A stretch of DNA of 64,000 bases from JAIBJN01 sp963748205 (GCA_963748205.1 CAVVIB010000011.1:1-64000), one strand, 5' to 3'. Shown: positions 10,542 to 21,463, counted from the stretch's first letter. The notes: generated by a model from the sequence alone, not told the origin. Made by a program: numbers and translations.

Positions 10542-12975
10542 GTGTTCTTCGGAAGACGCAGGCGCGGCGTGCGACCACGTCGCCGCCGGATCCGCAAGCT
10601 CAGGTTCCTCGCTCTCGTCACCGTCGTCGCGTCCGTCGCGGCGGTGTCGTTCACGTACGGCCTCGTGAGCTCGATCGCGAGCGAGCTCCCGCAGCTCGAG
10701 CCCGGCAACGAGCGCCGCACGGAGCGCCTCGGCTACATCTACGCGTCCGACGGGAAGACCGTGCTGGCGGTGCTCCGCGGGTCCGAGAGTCGCGTCGTCG
10801 TCGAGTCCGACCAGATCGCGCCCGTGATGAAGCAGGCGATCGTCGCGGTCGAGGACCGGCGCTTCTGGGAGCACCAGGGCGTCGACATCCGCGGCATGGC
10901 GCGCGCGGTCTGGGCCGACGTCCGGTCGCAGACGATCGTGCAGGGCGGTTCGACGATCACCCAGCAGTTCGTCAAGAACCAGTACACGAAGCAGGAGCGG
11001 ACGATCAGCCGAAAGCTCAAGGAGGCCGCGCTCGCCTGGCAGCTCGAGCAGCGCTGGTCGAAGGACCGGATCCTCACCTCGTACCTGAACACGATCTACT
11101 TCGGGAACGGCTCCTACGGGGTCGAGATGGCGGCGCGCGTGTACTTCGACAAGCACGCCGACGAGCTCGAGCTCCACGAGGCCGCGCTCCTGGCAGGGCT
11201 GCCGGCGAACCCCGGCGCCTTCGACCCGGCGTCCAACCCCGAGGTCGCCAAGGCGCGCCGGAAGACCGTGCTCGGCCTCATGCTCGACCAGGACCTGATC
11301 AAGCAGGACGACTACCGGCGGGCGGACGCCGCGCCGCTCCCGCCCGCGGACGAGATCGGGCTCCCGGGCTCGGGCAAGCGGGTGCAGTACTTCGCGGAGT
11401 ACGTGAAGCAGCAGCTGATCCCGTACTACGGCTCGGGCGAGGTCTTCGGCGGGGGGATGAAGATCTACACGTCGATCGACCTCGAGCTCCAGCAGATGGC
11501 CCGCGAGGCGATCGACAAGTGGCTGACCGACCGCCCCGGGCCGACGGCCGCGCTCGTCGCCATCGACCCGCGCGACGGGAAGGTCCTGGCCATGGTCGGC
11601 GGGGAGAGCTTCCGCAAGAGCCAGTTCAACCTCGCGGTGCAGGGGCAGCGGCAGACCGGCTCGTCGTTCAAGCCCTTCGTGCTCACGGCCGCCCTCGAGC
11701 AGGGCATCTCGCCCCAGACGGTGTTCGAGTCGGAGCCGACGACGATCAACCTCGGCGACAAGCTCTGGTCGGTCGCGAACTACGAGGGGTCGTACCTCGG
11801 CTCGATCGACCTCACCGAGGCGACGATCCACTCCGACAACACCGTCTACGCGCAGCTCACCGCACAGGTCGGGCCGAAGAACGTCGCGAAGACCGCGCAC
11901 CGGCTCGGCGTCACACGCCCGCTCGACGACTACTTCGCCATCGGGCTCGGCGTCGAGGCCGTGAGCCCGCTCGAGATGGCGCGCGCGTTTGCGACGCTCG
12001 CCTCGGGCGGCAAGCGCGTCGACGGCAGCGTCCTCGGCAACATGCCGCGCGCCGTCCTGCGCGTCGAGCACGACCGCCGCGCCGACTCCAACGATCCCAG
12101 TGGCGAAGCAGGTCGTCAACGGGAACAACGCCGCCATCGTCAACTCGATCCTCCAGGGCGTCGTCACCGAAGGGACGGGAGAGCGCGCGGCGCTCGACGA
12201 CCGCCCCGTCGCCGGCAAGACGGGCACGACCGAGAACTACGGCGACGCCTGGTTCGTGGGCTACACGCCGCAGCTCGCCGTCGCGGTCTGGGTCGGCTAC
12301 CCGGACCGGCTGAAGCCGATGGAGACCGAGTACAACGGCGACCCGGTCGCCGGCGGGACCTTCCCGGCGCTGATCTGGAAGACGTTCGCCAAGAACGCGC
12401 TCGACCACCTCGAGGAGCCGCCGGCGTACTTCGACTCGCCGGTCTACGACGAGGTCGCGCCCCTCAACGTCGTCTATCGCAACAGCAAGTGGTACCTCGA
12501 CAACGGGAACTGCAAGGACGCGCGGCAGATCCTCTTCTTCGTCGGCAACGGGCCGGACCAGCCGGCGCCGTGCAAGCCGAACGAGGTGGACGTCCCGGAC
12601 GTGGTCGGAGCATCGCGCGAGGATGCCGAGGCGCACCTCCTTTCCATGCCGCTGACGCCCGAGATCGTCTGGCGCGCCGCCGTGCCCGGCGAGCAGCTCG
12701 GCATCGTCACCGAGCAGATGCCCGCCGACGGCACGCTCTCCTCGTGGAGCAAGGTGAAGATCGTCCTCCCGTTCGCGCGCGCCGGGCGCGTGCCCGACGT
12801 CGTGGGCCTCTCGCTGGAGCAGGCGCGTCACCGTCTGGCCAAGCGCAAGCTCGCCGGCACCATCCGCGCCTACGGGGACGGCGCGCCCGCCGGCACGGTG
12901 CTGGCGCAGTTCCCGAAGGCGGGCCGGGCAGCCGTGCCGAACATGACCATCAAGCTCATCGTCGCGCGCGGTTGA
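10542..12975 (+). CDS. Class A penicillin-binding protein with two PASTA domains (one frameshift)
   Basis: About 810 residues; a peptidoglycan glycosyltransferase and transpeptidase at the membrane. GTG start, one membrane helix at about residues 22-45, then the GT51 motifs EDRRFWEHQGVD and GGSTITQQFVKNQ. The transpeptidase has SSFK, SDN and KTGTT. The tail carries two PASTA repeats (VDVPDVVGASREDAEAHL, GRVPDVVGLSLEQARHRL). An extra base near 12095 shifts the frame between the SDN and KTG motifs; both halves are well conserved. A TAGACT box 9 nt before the GTG and no ribosome site suggest a leaderless or nearly leaderless mRNA. Confidence 0.88.
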
Positions 12976-13025
12976 CGCCGTCCGCAGCCGCTGCAAGAGT
13001 CGCGCCGGCCACAACGGGAGGTTTC

Positions 13026-13430
13026 ATGGAAGCGTCCGCCGTCACAGTCTCGTCCGGTAACACCGGCCCCCTGGGCAATCGGCGTGGGGTCGGCTTCGGG
13101 ATCCTGATGTTCATCGTCACCCTCGGCTTCTACAGCTGGTACTGGGTGTTCAAGACGCAGGAGGAGGTGAAGGAGCACTCAGGCCAGGGCGTCGGAGGCG
13201 TCCTCGGGCTCGTGATCTGGATCCTCCTGAACCCCGTCAGCGCCTTCGTGATCCCCTCGGAGATCGGGGCCATGTACAGGAAGGACGGGCGCGAAAGCCC
13301 GGTCACGGGCTGGACCGGCCTCTGGCTCTTCCCCTTCGGCTTCCTCATCGTCACGGCGATCGTCTGGTTCGTGAAGGTCCAGGGCGCGCTGAACGACTAC
13401 TGGGAGTCGAAGGGCGTTCCGGCGCCCTAG
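13026..13430 (+). CDS. DUF4234-like small membrane protein
   Basis: 134 residues after a clear GGGAGG site. Three or four hydrophobic segments with the pattern LGFYSWYWVFKTQEEVKEHSG, then an Asn/Gly/Pro-rich turn and a final QGALNDYWESKG, as in the DUF4234 family. Function unknown; located in the membrane. It follows the penicillin-binding protein gene by 50 bp and its stop codon shares the palindrome CTAG with the stop of the convergent glycosylase gene. Confidence 0.75.
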   Translation: MEASAVTVSSGNTGPLGNRRGVGFGILMFIVTLGFYSWYWVFKTQEEVKEHSGQGVGGVLGLVIWILLNPVSAFVIPSEIGAMYRKDGRESPVTGWTGLWLFPFGFLIVTAIVWFVKVQGALNDYWESKGVPAP

Positions 13431-14000
13431 CTCGCAGCAGCCAGCGGGCGGCTGAGGAAGCGCGAGCCCGCCAGGCCGTAGCGCCACGGGAGCTCGGCAG
13501 CCCTCGTGATCCCGATGCGCGGGCCGCTCGCGACCGCGAGGGGCTCGGCGGCGGCGTGCAGCGAGAACGGCGACCGGTCGAGCGCCGCGCCGTCGTGCTC
13601 GGCCGTGACCCCGAGCGCCTGGCAGAGGCGGCCCGGGCCGGCGCAGAGCAGGCGCTCCTCGTCGAGGCCGCGGCGCGACGCGCATGGCGTCGAGCCCGTC
13701 GGTCGGCTCGAGCGCACGCACGAGCACCGCCTCGGCCACACCCTCGCCGCCGCAGACGAGGTTCAGGCACCAGTGGATGCCGTACGAGCGGTAGACGTAC
13801 GCGTGCCCGGGCGGCCCGAACATCGAGCGGTTGCGCGGCGTCTGGCCGCGGAAGCCGTGGCTCGCCGGATCCTCGGCGTCGTAGGCCTCGACCTCGACGA
13901 TGCGGCCGCCCACGCCGTCGACGAGGAGCGTGCACCCGACGAGCCCGGGCGCGACCTCGTGCACGCTCCGCGCGAAGAACTCGCGCCCGAGCGCGCTCAA
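13427..14000 (-). CDS. Alkyladenine (3-methyladenine) DNA glycosylase, AAG family (one frameshift)
   Basis: About 191 residues. Excises alkylated purines in base-excision repair. Family signatures are clear: GRIVEVEAYDAEDPASHGFR, NRSMFGPPGHAYVYRSYGIH and CLNLVCGG, containing the catalytic Glu and nucleotide-flipping Tyr region, then LLCAGPGRLCQALG at the C-terminus. An inserted base near 13675 (GCGCGTCGCG in the coding strand) separates the two parts. Its ATG overlaps the upstream stop by 4 nt (ATGA), so it is co-transcribed with the small gene at 13997-14356. Confidence 0.85.
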
Positions 14001-14356
14001 AACAGCTGCTCGTCCTCCGCCGGCTTGGAGCTCGCCTCGAGCAGCTTGCGCGCGCGGCGGCCGAGGTCGCCGAGGTCGACCCTCCCCTTTTCCGCGTCCG
14101 CGGCGATCCGCTCGGCGAACGCGAGCGCGTCGTCGAGGAGCTTCGAGCCGGCGGCGACGTCCTGGCCCATGTCGTGGAGGATCGTGCGTTCCGTGCGCGA
14201 GGCGACGATCGGCGCGGGGATGCCGTCGACCCAGACCTGGGTGCGGCTTCCTCCTCCCCGGTCCTCGCCGCGGATCGGCTCGAGCGCGTAGATCTTGTCG
14301 GCGCGCGCGTACTTTCCGAACCCAAGGAAGACCATGCGGGGCGCGGCGTCGGCCAT
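13997..14356 (-). CDS. Conserved small protein, possibly RemA/DUF370-like
   Basis: 119 residues: MVFLGFGKYARADKIYALEP followed by a strand-rich region with TQVWVDGIPAPIVASRTERT, then a charged helix to the C-terminus. The opening resembles the GxGNxVxxxRIVAI start of RemA-type regulators, but the match is weak and I do not assign function. A GATAAT -10 box (14363-14368) lies exactly 6 nt before the ATG and there is no ribosome site, a strong leaderless pattern. Overlaps the glycosylase gene by 4 nt. Confidence 0.6.
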   Translation of the reverse strand: MADAAPRMVFLGFGKYARADKIYALEPIRGEDRGGGSRTQVWVDGIPAPIVASRTERTILHDMGQDVAAGSKLLDDALAFAERIAADAEKGRVDLGDLGRRARKLLEASSKPAEDEQLF

Positions 14357-14386
14357 GGGTTGATTATCGCAAGAGGGCCGGAACGT

Positions 14387-15500
14387 TCAGGCGAGCGCGC
14401 GGGCCAGGGCGTCGACGACGCGCTCCTGGTCCTCGGCGGGCAGGCGCGCGTGGAACGGCAGGGCGAGCGTGCGGGCGCTCGCGTCCTCGGAGACCGGCAG
14501 CATCCCCTCCCGGTAGCCGAAGCGCTCGCGGTAGAAGGGCTGGAGGTGGATCGAGGGCAGGTACGGCTTGCTGGCGATGCCCTCCTCGCCGAGCCGCGCC
14601 ATGACGCCGTTGCGGTCGACGCCCTGCGCGAGCTTGACGACGTAGACGAACCACGAGCGGCGATGGTCCTCGTCGTCCGGGAGGGGCGCCTCGGCGCCGT
14701 CGACGCCGGCCAGGAGCCCGGCGTAGCGAGCCGCCACCTCGGAGCGCGCCGCGAGGATCTCGTCGAGCCGCTCCACCTGGGCGAGACCGAGCGCCGCCGA
14801 GAGGTCGTCGAGGCGGTAGTTGTAGCCGAGCCGCGCGTGCGTCAGCCATTCGCCCGAGTCGCTGCGGCCCTGGTTGGAGAGGCTCTTCAGGAGCGCCCAC
14901 TCCTCCTCCGAGCCGACGGCCACCGCTCCGCCCTCCCCCGTCGTCATCTGCTTGTTGGGGTAGAAGGCGAAGACCGCCGGATGCCCGGACGAGCCGATCG
15001 GGCGGCCGCGGTACTCGGCTCCGAGCGCCTCGCACGCGTCCTCGACGATCGCGAGGCCGTGGCGCTCGGCGATCGCCTCCAGCTCGGCGAGCTCTGCGGG
15101 GTAGCCGAAGATGTGCACCGGCAGGATCGCCTTCGTGCGCGGCGTGATCGCCGCCTCGACCGCGGACGGGTCGAGGTTGAGCGTGTCGGGGTCGATGTCG
15201 GCGAAGACCGGCGTCGCCCCCTCGTAGAGCGCGCAGTTGGCGGAGGCGACGAAGGAGTACGGCGTCGTCACGACCTCGTCCCCGGGCGCAATGCCCGCCA
15301 GTCGCATGCAGAGGTGGAGCCCGGCCGTGCCGCTCGAGACCGCCGCGACGCGGGTTGACGCCCGTGTGCGCGGCGAGCGCCTCCTCGAAGCGGTCGATCA
15401 TCGGGCCGAGCGAAAGCTGCCCCGAGCGGAGCGTCTCGACCACGAGCTCCTCCTCCCGCCCGTTGATCCAGGGCGCGGAGAGAGGGATCTGGCGCGTCAA
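14387..15500 (-). CDS. DegT/DnrJ/EryC1-type PLP aminotransferase (one frameshift)
   Basis: About 371 residues. Starts with TTG at 15500, overlapping the ilvE stop (TTGA), giving LTRQIPLSAPWINGREEELV. An extra base near 15352 interrupts it; the joined peptide reads RVAAVSSGTAGLHLCMRLAG, the family's substrate-binding region. Further motifs are EDACEALGAEYRG, FAFYPNKQMTTGEGG (the PLP lysine is the K of NKQ) and YNYRLDDLSAALGLAQ. Such enzymes transaminate keto-sugars for cell-surface or antibiotic sugars; no sugar gene lies next to it, so substrate is unknown. Confidence 0.85.
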
Positions 15501-16432
15501 GACCCGGGTGCCGCCGGCGTCTTCTCGGCGTACTCGAGCCAGCGCGACCACCGATCGTCACGACCGCGGACGACGTCGAAGAACACGTCCTGGATCGCCT
15601 TCGTCACGGGCCCCGGGTCGCCGATCTCGTGGTCGTCGACCGACCGGACCGGCGTCACCTCGGCGGCCGTGCCGCACATGAAGAGCTCGTCGGCCAGGTA
15701 GAGGTCGGAGCGGATCATCCCTCGCTCCTGCACCGCGTACCCGAGGGCCTGCGCGATCTCCATCACCGTCTCGCGCGTGAGGCCCGGCAGGATCGAGACC
15801 GAGAGGTCGGGCGTGATGATGATCTCGTCCTTGACGACGAAGATGTTCTCGCCGGAGCCGTCTGCGACCCGCCCGTCGTCGGTGAGCAGGATCGCCTCGT
15901 CGTAGCCGGCGCGCGTGGCCTCGATCACCGCGAGCATCGAGTTGAGGTAGATGCCCGTCGCCTTGGAGACGTGCGGGATCGTGTTCGGCCCGACGCGCTT
16001 CCACGAGGAGACCTTCGCGCGAATGCCCTTCTCGAGCGCGTCCTCGCCGAGGTACGCGCCCCAGCGCCACGTCATGAGGACGACGTCGACCGGGTTCGTC
16101 CCCGGATGGACGCCGAGCTCGCCGAAGCCGTAGAACGCGATCGGGCGGATGTAGCAGTCCGAGAGCCCGTTCACGCCGATCAGCTCGTGCGTGGCCGTGC
16201 GCATCTCCTCGACCGAGTACGGAATCTCCATGTGCAGGAGCTCGGCGGAGCGGTGAAGACGGTCGAGGTGGTCGGTCAGGCGGAACACCGCGGGCCCCGA
16301 TTCCGTCTCGTAGCAACGGATCCCCTCGAACACGCCTGAGCCGTAGTGGAGCCCGTGCGCGCCGACGTGAACCTTCGCGTCGGCCCAGTCCACGAGCTCG
16401 CCGTTCATCCAGATCTTCTCGGTCGCTTGCAT
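15497..16432 (-). CDS. ilvE: Branched-chain amino acid aminotransferase
   Basis: 311 residues, PLP fold type IV. Catalyses the last step of Leu, Ile and Val synthesis. Motifs include GLHYGSGVFEGIRCYET, SKATGIYLNSMLAVIEA (PLP lysine), DGRVADGSGENIFVV and GTAAEVTPVRSVD, all as expected. A TAACCT box lies 7 nt before the ATG (16440-16445) overlapping the stop codon of the upstream gene, with no ribosome site, suggesting its own leaderless promoter. The DegT-type gene follows with a 4-nt overlap. Confidence 0.94.
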   Translation of the reverse strand: MQATEKIWMNGELVDWADAKVHVGAHGLHYGSGVFEGIRCYETESGPAVFRLTDHLDRLHRSAELLHMEIPYSVEEMRTATHELIGVNGLSDCYIRPIAFYGFGELGVHPGTNPVDVVLMTWRWGAYLGEDALEKGIRAKVSSWKRVGPNTIPHVSKATGIYLNSMLAVIEATRAGYDEAILLTDDGRVADGSGENIFVVKDEIIITPDLSVSILPGLTRETVMEIAQALGYAVQERGMIRSDLYLADELFMCGTAAEVTPVRSVDDHEIGDPGPVTKAIQDVFFDVVRGRDDRWSRWLEYAEKTPAAPGS

Positions 16433-16442
16433 GGATCGAAGG

Positions 16443-16922
16443 TTACTCCACGGTCACGTCCGCGTCCCGGGCACGCGCGAGGCGGACAAGGTCGGCCGGC
16501 GTGAGCGCGGCCATGTGCCGGTGCGACCCGGCGCCGATCCAGACCACCTCGTGGGCGAGGAGCGCGCGGTCGATGAGCACGGTCTCGATGCCGGGGAGCG
16601 GGAACGGCGCCACGCCGCCCGGCGGGAAGCCCGTCAGGCCCTCGACGGCGTCGGGGCGCACGGACTTCACCCGCTCGCCGCCGGCGACCGACGCGACCTT
16701 CCCCGTGTCGGCGCGCTTGTCGCCCGGGACCATGACGACGATCGCGCGCCCGTCGCACGAGAAGACGAGCGTCTTCACGATCTGCTCCACGGGGCAGCCG
16801 GCGGCGTTCGCGGCGTCCTCCGCCGTCGGCGTGCCCTCGCCGAACTCCTCGACGCGCGCCTCGGTGCGGCTCTCCTGGAGCACGCCGGCGACACGGCGAA
16901 CGGCCTCGGGCCAGTTATCCAT
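16443..16922 (-). CDS. YbaK/ProX-type aminoacyl-tRNA deacylase domain protein
   Basis: 159 residues. The fold is that of trans-editing deacylases that hydrolyse mischarged tRNA: CPVEQIVKTLVF contains the conserved lysine, followed by MVPGDKRADTGKVA, GFPPGGVAPFPLPG and IGAGSHRHMAALTPADLV. Related proteins deacylate Cys-tRNA-Pro or Ala-tRNA; the exact substrate is not evident. Start overlaps the serA stop by 8 nt (ATGGATAA), so it is translated with serA. Confidence 0.85.
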   Translation of the reverse strand: MDNWPEAVRRVAGVLQESRTEARVEEFGEGTPTAEDAANAAGCPVEQIVKTLVFSCDGRAIVVMVPGDKRADTGKVASVAGGERVKSVRPDAVEGLTGFPPGGVAPFPLPGIETVLIDRALLAHEVVWIGAGSHRHMAALTPADLVRLARARDADVTVE

Positions 16923-18500
16923 TCGTCCGCTCGAGCACGATCGCACGCGGGTCGAGCAGGCCCTGGCTCGGCGCGGATGCGCTCGAGCAGCTCGGGCGTG
17001 ATCGGGCTGTCGAGCGTGAGCACCATGAGCGCGCGGTCCTTCGGCCGGTTCCGGGACACGGCCATGTTGGCGATGTTGATGTCGGCCTCCCCGAGCAGCG
17101 TGCCGATCCGGCCGATGCGCCCCGGCCGGTCGTCGTTGACGACGAAGAGCATCAGCGGCTCGAGCACGATCTCGACGTCGTACCCGAGCGCGCGGACCAG
17201 ACGCGGCTCCTGCTCGGAGCCCGTGACGGTGCCCACGACGTTGAACTCCTCGCCCCCGGCCACGGCAGTCACGGCCACGAGGCTGCGGAAGTCGCGCGAC
17301 GTGGGCCGGCGCTCCTCGCGCACCTCGATCCCGCGCTCCTGCGCGACGAGCGGGGCGTTGACGTAGTTGACCTGCTCTTCGACACGCCCCTGGAAGGCGC
17401 CGTTCAAGCGCCGCCACGGTGAGGAGCCGCGTGTCGCGCTCGGCCAGCTCGCCGAAGTAGGCGAAGTCGAGCCGTGCCGCGTTGCCCCCCGAGAGCTCGA
17501 CCGCGAGCGCCCCGAGCTGCGCCGCGAGGGGCAGGAACGGGCCGAGGACGTCGAGGTCCTCGGGCGAGACGCCGGGGACGTTGACCGCGTTCGTCACCGG
17601 CGCGCCCTCGAGCGCCGCGGCGACCTGCTCGGCCACGATGAGCCCGGCTCGGTCCTGCGCCTCCTCGGTCGACGCGGCCAGGTGGGGCGTGACCACGACG
17701 TTGTCGAGCCCGAGCAGGCGCCCCGAGTAGGGCTCCTCGGCGAAGACGTCGATCGCCGCCCCGGCGACCTTCCCGCTCCCGAGCGCCTCGACGAGCGCGT
17801 CCTCGTCGATCAGCTCCCCGCGGGCGACGTTGACGATGCGCACGCCGTCGCGCATCCGTGCGATCTCCTCGACACCGATCAGCCCGCGCGTGTCCGCGGT
17901 CAGGGTCGCGTGGAGCGAGACGAAATCGGCCTCGGCGAACAGATCCTCGAGCGAGTCCGCGCGCTCGGCGCCGAGCTCCCGGAAGCGCTCCGGCGCGACG
18001 TACGGGTCGTGGGCGAGGACGCGCATCTCGAACCCGCGCGCTCTCCGCGCCACCTGTTGGCCGATCCGCCCGAAGCCGATGAGGCCGAGCGTCTTGTCGG
18101 CGAGCTCGATGCCGCCGAAGCGGGAGCGCTCCCAGCGGCCGTCCCACAGGGCCGCGTGCGCCTGCGGGATCTGCCTGGTGAGCGCGAGCAGCAGGCCCAT
18201 CGCGTGCTCGGCCGCCGAGATGACGGTCGACTGCGGCGCGTTGGCGACGAGGATGCCGGCCTTCGACGCGGCCTCGACGTCGACGTTGTCGACCCCGACC
18301 CCGGCCCTGCCGATCACCTTCAGCCGCCCGGCGCGCGCGATCAGGTCGGCGGTGACCTGCGTGCCGCTGCGGATGATGATCGCGTCGTAGTCGCCGATCT
18401 GCTCGGCGAGATCACCGTCGGTCGTGACGTCGACGTCGAAACGCTCCCGCAGGAGCTCGACGCCCGCCTCCGCGATGGGCTCCCTGACGAGGACCTTCAC
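16915..18500 (-). CDS. serA: D-3-phosphoglycerate dehydrogenase (two frameshifts)
   Basis: About 528 residues, the long ASB-plus-ACT form usual in actinobacteria. Oxidises 3-phosphoglycerate, the first step of serine synthesis. GTG start overlaps the upstream aminotransferase stop (GTGA). NAD-binding GLIGFGRIGQQVARRARGFE, catalytic region GVRIVNVARGELIDEDALVE and EPYSGRLLGLDNVVVTPHLA are intact. Extra bases near 17404 (before LNGAFQGRVEEQVNYVNAP) and near 16965 (just before GLLDPRAIVLERTNG) shift the frame. The C-terminal ACT domain (FVVNDDRPGRIGRIGTLLGE) indicates serine feedback. Confidence 0.9.
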
Positions 18501-19651
18501 GCCGCGACGGGCTCGGCGTGGGCCTCGTGCGCCGCCGTGACGGCGGCGCCGCGCTCCACGTCCGCGCCGGCCCCGACGAGTGCCCGCTCGAGCGCCGCGA
18601 GGGCGACGGTGACGTCGTTGACGTCCACGTAGCCGATGTGCCCGAACCGGACGATCTTCCCGCGCATCTGCCCCTGTCCGCCGATGATCGTGACGCCCGA
18701 CTCCTCCCGCATGGAGCCGACGATCGCCTGCCCGTCGATCTCGGCCGGCATGCGGATGGCCGTCACGACCGCCGACGTGTCGTCGTCGGGCGAGAAGAGC
18801 TCGAGCCCCATGGCCTTCACGCCGGCGCGGGCGGCGCGACCGAGGCGGAGGTGCCGCTCGTAGGCGGCCTCGAGCCCGTCCTCGAGGATCATCTCGAGGG
18901 CGACGTCGAGCCCGCGAACGAGCGAGATCGCGGTCGAGAACGGCGTCTCGCCCTTGGCCTGCGCCGTGATCGCGCGCCGCCAGTCCATGTAGTACCGCGG
19001 CGACGCTGCGGTCTCGGTCGCCGCGAGCGCCTGCGGGGACACGGCCGCGAAGGCGAGCCCGGCGGGGCACATAAGCGCCTTGTGCGAGCTCGTCAGGACG
19101 ACGTCGAGGCCCCAGTCGTCGGTCTCGAGCGGCACGGCGGCCAGGCTCGAGATCGCGTCCACGGCGACGAGCGCGCCGGAGCCCTCGATGCGCACGGCGG
19201 TCGACTGCACGTCGGCAACGCCTCCGGTCGAGGTGTCCGAGTGGGTTAGGTAGACGACCTTGGCGCCGCCGATCTCCTCCAGGCGCGCGCCGACCTCGTC
19301 CGGGCTCGGCGTCTCGCCCCACTCGTAGCGCACGTGGTCGACCTCGAGGCCGTAGCCCTGCGCGATCTCGGCCCAGCGCTCGCCGAAGTACCCGTGCGAG
19401 ACGACCATGACGCGGTCGCCGGGCGAGCAGAGGTTGGCCACGGCCGACTCCATCGCGGCCGTGCCGGCCGAGGTGAAAAGCAGCACGTCGTTCTGCGTTC
19501 GGTAGACCTCCGCGAGCCGGCCAAGCACGCGCTCGAAGGCCGCGCGGAAGTCAGCCGAGCGGTGGTGGATCATCGGCAGCGCGGTTGCGGCCAGCACTTC
19601 CGGCGGCACCGGAGTTGGGCCGGGCGTGACGAGATAGCGCTTCTCAGGCAT
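18497..19651 (-). CDS. Class V aminotransferase (serine-pyruvate/phosphoserine type)
   Basis: 384 residues, PLP-dependent. Opens MPEKRYLVTPGPTPVPPEVL, then MIHHRSADFRAAFERV and the PLP lysine in DVVLTSSHKALMCPAGLAF. Relatives are alanine-glyoxylate or serine-pyruvate aminotransferases; placed directly before serA (4-nt overlap) it most likely supplies the phosphoserine aminotransferase step. The ATG at 19651 was chosen because a TACTCT box (19659-19664) lies 7 nt upstream and homology begins there; no ribosome site is seen. Longer frames upstream look non-coding. Confidence 0.85.
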   Translation of the reverse strand: MPEKRYLVTPGPTPVPPEVLAATALPMIHHRSADFRAAFERVLGRLAEVYRTQNDVLLFTSAGTAAMESAVANLCSPGDRVMVVSHGYFGERWAEIAQGYGLEVDHVRYEWGETPSPDEVGARLEEIGGAKVVYLTHSDTSTGGVADVQSTAVRIEGSGALVAVDAISSLAAVPLETDDWGLDVVLTSSHKALMCPAGLAFAAVSPQALAATETAASPRYYMDWRRAITAQAKGETPFSTAISLVRGLDVALEMILEDGLEAAYERHLRLGRAARAGVKAMGLELFSPDDDTSAVVTAIRMPAEIDGQAIVGSMREESGVTIIGGQGQMRGKIVRFGHIGYVDVNDVTVALAALERALVGAGADVERGAAVTAAHEAHAEPVAA

Positions 19652-19851
19652 CCACGCGAGAGTAACTGACCGGCCCTCGGGCCTGTTGACAAGGCCTCGC
19701 ATCCAGTCAAGACTGCCCGCGCACCGATAGGGGAGGTGGGGGTGCTCGGGGCGTCTCCAGGGCGAAAAGTTCTTATCGAGAGACGAAACAGTTCGGCGGT
19801 CCGCCGAGCGCCCGCCTGCACGCACTCCCGCCGATTCCAGAGGAGGGATTC

Positions 19852-21441
19852 ATGAGATCTGCCGTGCGATTAGTTCTGCTCACATTGGTCGCGTTGGGCC
19901 TACTCGCCGGGACGGCCGGCGCGAAGCCCGACCCCGATCCCAACCCGCGCAAGAAGATGGACAAGCTCTTCACGTCCCCCAACATGGCGACCAACTCAGA
20001 CTTCGCGTTCTGGGGGAACCATGTCTTCAGCGGCTACTACACCGGCGATGGCGGCAGCCCGGCCGGTACCCCGCCCCGCGGCGGGGTGCGGATCTTCGAC
20101 ATCAAGAACCCCGCGGCTCCGAAGCTGGTCAAGGATTTCGCCTGTGACGCGAACCAGAACGACCCGATCGTCTGGGACCGCAACGGGAACGGCGTCGCCG
20201 ACCTGCTCCTCGTCGCCGTGGACCGCACGATGGCCAACCCGAACTGCGGCGCGCCACGCTCCGCGCACGAGGATCGGAACGGCTGGGAAGGCGTTCGAAT
20301 CTTCACGATGAGCGACAACCCCGCCAACCCGTTCGCGACGATCACGCCGGTCAAGATGCAGTACACAGACTGCGGCGCGCACACGATCACGGCGTGGACC
20401 GGATTCGCGGACGCTGCGGTGAACCCGCGGCTGATCGTCTACGTCGCGTCGTATCCGCTCCGGGCGGGCCCGACCTGCGGTCAGGCGAACTTCAACAACG
20501 TCACCAACCCGTATGACGAGGACAAGGTCGTCAACGATCCGCTGCACCGCCAGATCCAGGTGCTGTCGGTGCCGCTGAACAATCCGGCCGCGACGACCGA
20601 GATCGCCCGGCCCGTGATCAGCTACCCCGGCGATCCCGACGGGCGGATGGACTGGACCGAGAAGGGCCTGACCGGCCTGGAGCCGGCGGCGGTCGCCTGC
20701 CATGACATCGTCGTGCACATGGAGCACAACCTCGCCGGCGGCGCGTGCGCCGAGCAGGGCCAGGTCTGGAACATCGATCCGGCCACCGGGATCCCGGATA
20801 CGGCCAACCCGATCGTGATCGGGGACGACGAGGTGTCCTCGGGCGGCAGGGGCAACATTCCCGGGGCCGTCGACTTCTTCCACTCGGTGATGTTCAACAA
20901 CGACGGCACCGTGGTGAACTGGGTCGACGAGTCGTTCGGCTCGGGCTGCCCGACGATGACGACCTACCAGCCGCGGCCGTGGAACCCGGCCGGAGGAACC
21001 CACAAGACCGGGAAGATGTTCTTCACCGACCTGGAGGGCAACTTCCTGAGCGAGTTCCACGTGGGTGACGTCCGGCCGGATCCGGGGGCAGACGAATACT
21101 GCTCCGCCCACATGGGCATGGCCATCATGGGCATCAAGAAGGACCTGCTCGTCAACGCCTGGTACACGGGTGGGGTCAACGTGATCGACTTCTCGAACCC
21201 CACGAAGCTGAAGGAGACCGCGTTCTACGACACCATCGAGGCCACCGGCACCTGGTCCGCATACCCGTACACGGGCCCGACGTTCAGGAAGCTGGCGGGG
21301 ATCCCGGTCTACGCGTCGGACGGCGTCGAGAACAACGCTCTCGCGGAGGGCATGGTCGTTTACCAGACGATCGCCCAGAAGCCCAACAAGCGGGGGCTGG
21401 TGGATCACCTGAACCCGCAGACGATGGAGATGGACGAATAA
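19852..21441 (+). CDS. Secreted LVIVD-repeat-type beta-propeller protein (paralogue 1)
   Basis: 529 residues behind a good GGAGG site. A signal peptide (VLLTLVALGLLAGTAGA) is followed by MDKLFTSPNMATNSDFAFWG and repeated GGVRIFDIKNPAAPKLVKDF and GVNVIDFSNPTKLKETAFYD units, the LVIVD repeat that builds extracellular beta-propellers. Several cysteines could form disulfides. Role unknown, probably a surface or extracellular binding protein. A paralogue of nearly the same architecture lies at 37742-39310. A perfect 13-bp hairpin follows at 21464-21492. Confidence 0.8.
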   Translation: MRSAVRLVLLTLVALGLLAGTAGAKPDPDPNPRKKMDKLFTSPNMATNSDFAFWGNHVFSGYYTGDGGSPAGTPPRGGVRIFDIKNPAAPKLVKDFACDANQNDPIVWDRNGNGVADLLLVAVDRTMANPNCGAPRSAHEDRNGWEGVRIFTMSDNPANPFATITPVKMQYTDCGAHTITAWTGFADAAVNPRLIVYVASYPLRAGPTCGQANFNNVTNPYDEDKVVNDPLHRQIQVLSVPLNNPAATTEIARPVISYPGDPDGRMDWTEKGLTGLEPAAVACHDIVVHMEHNLAGGACAEQGQVWNIDPATGIPDTANPIVIGDDEVSSGGRGNIPGAVDFFHSVMFNNDGTVVNWVDESFGSGCPTMTTYQPRPWNPAGGTHKTGKMFFTDLEGNFLSEFHVGDVRPDPGADEYCSAHMGMAIMGIKKDLLVNAWYTGGVNVIDFSNPTKLKETAFYDTIEATGTWSAYPYTGPTFRKLAGIPVYASDGVENNALAEGMVVYQTIAQKPNKRGLVDHLNPQTMEMDE

Positions 21442-21463
21442 CCCTTCGCCCACTATGAAGTCA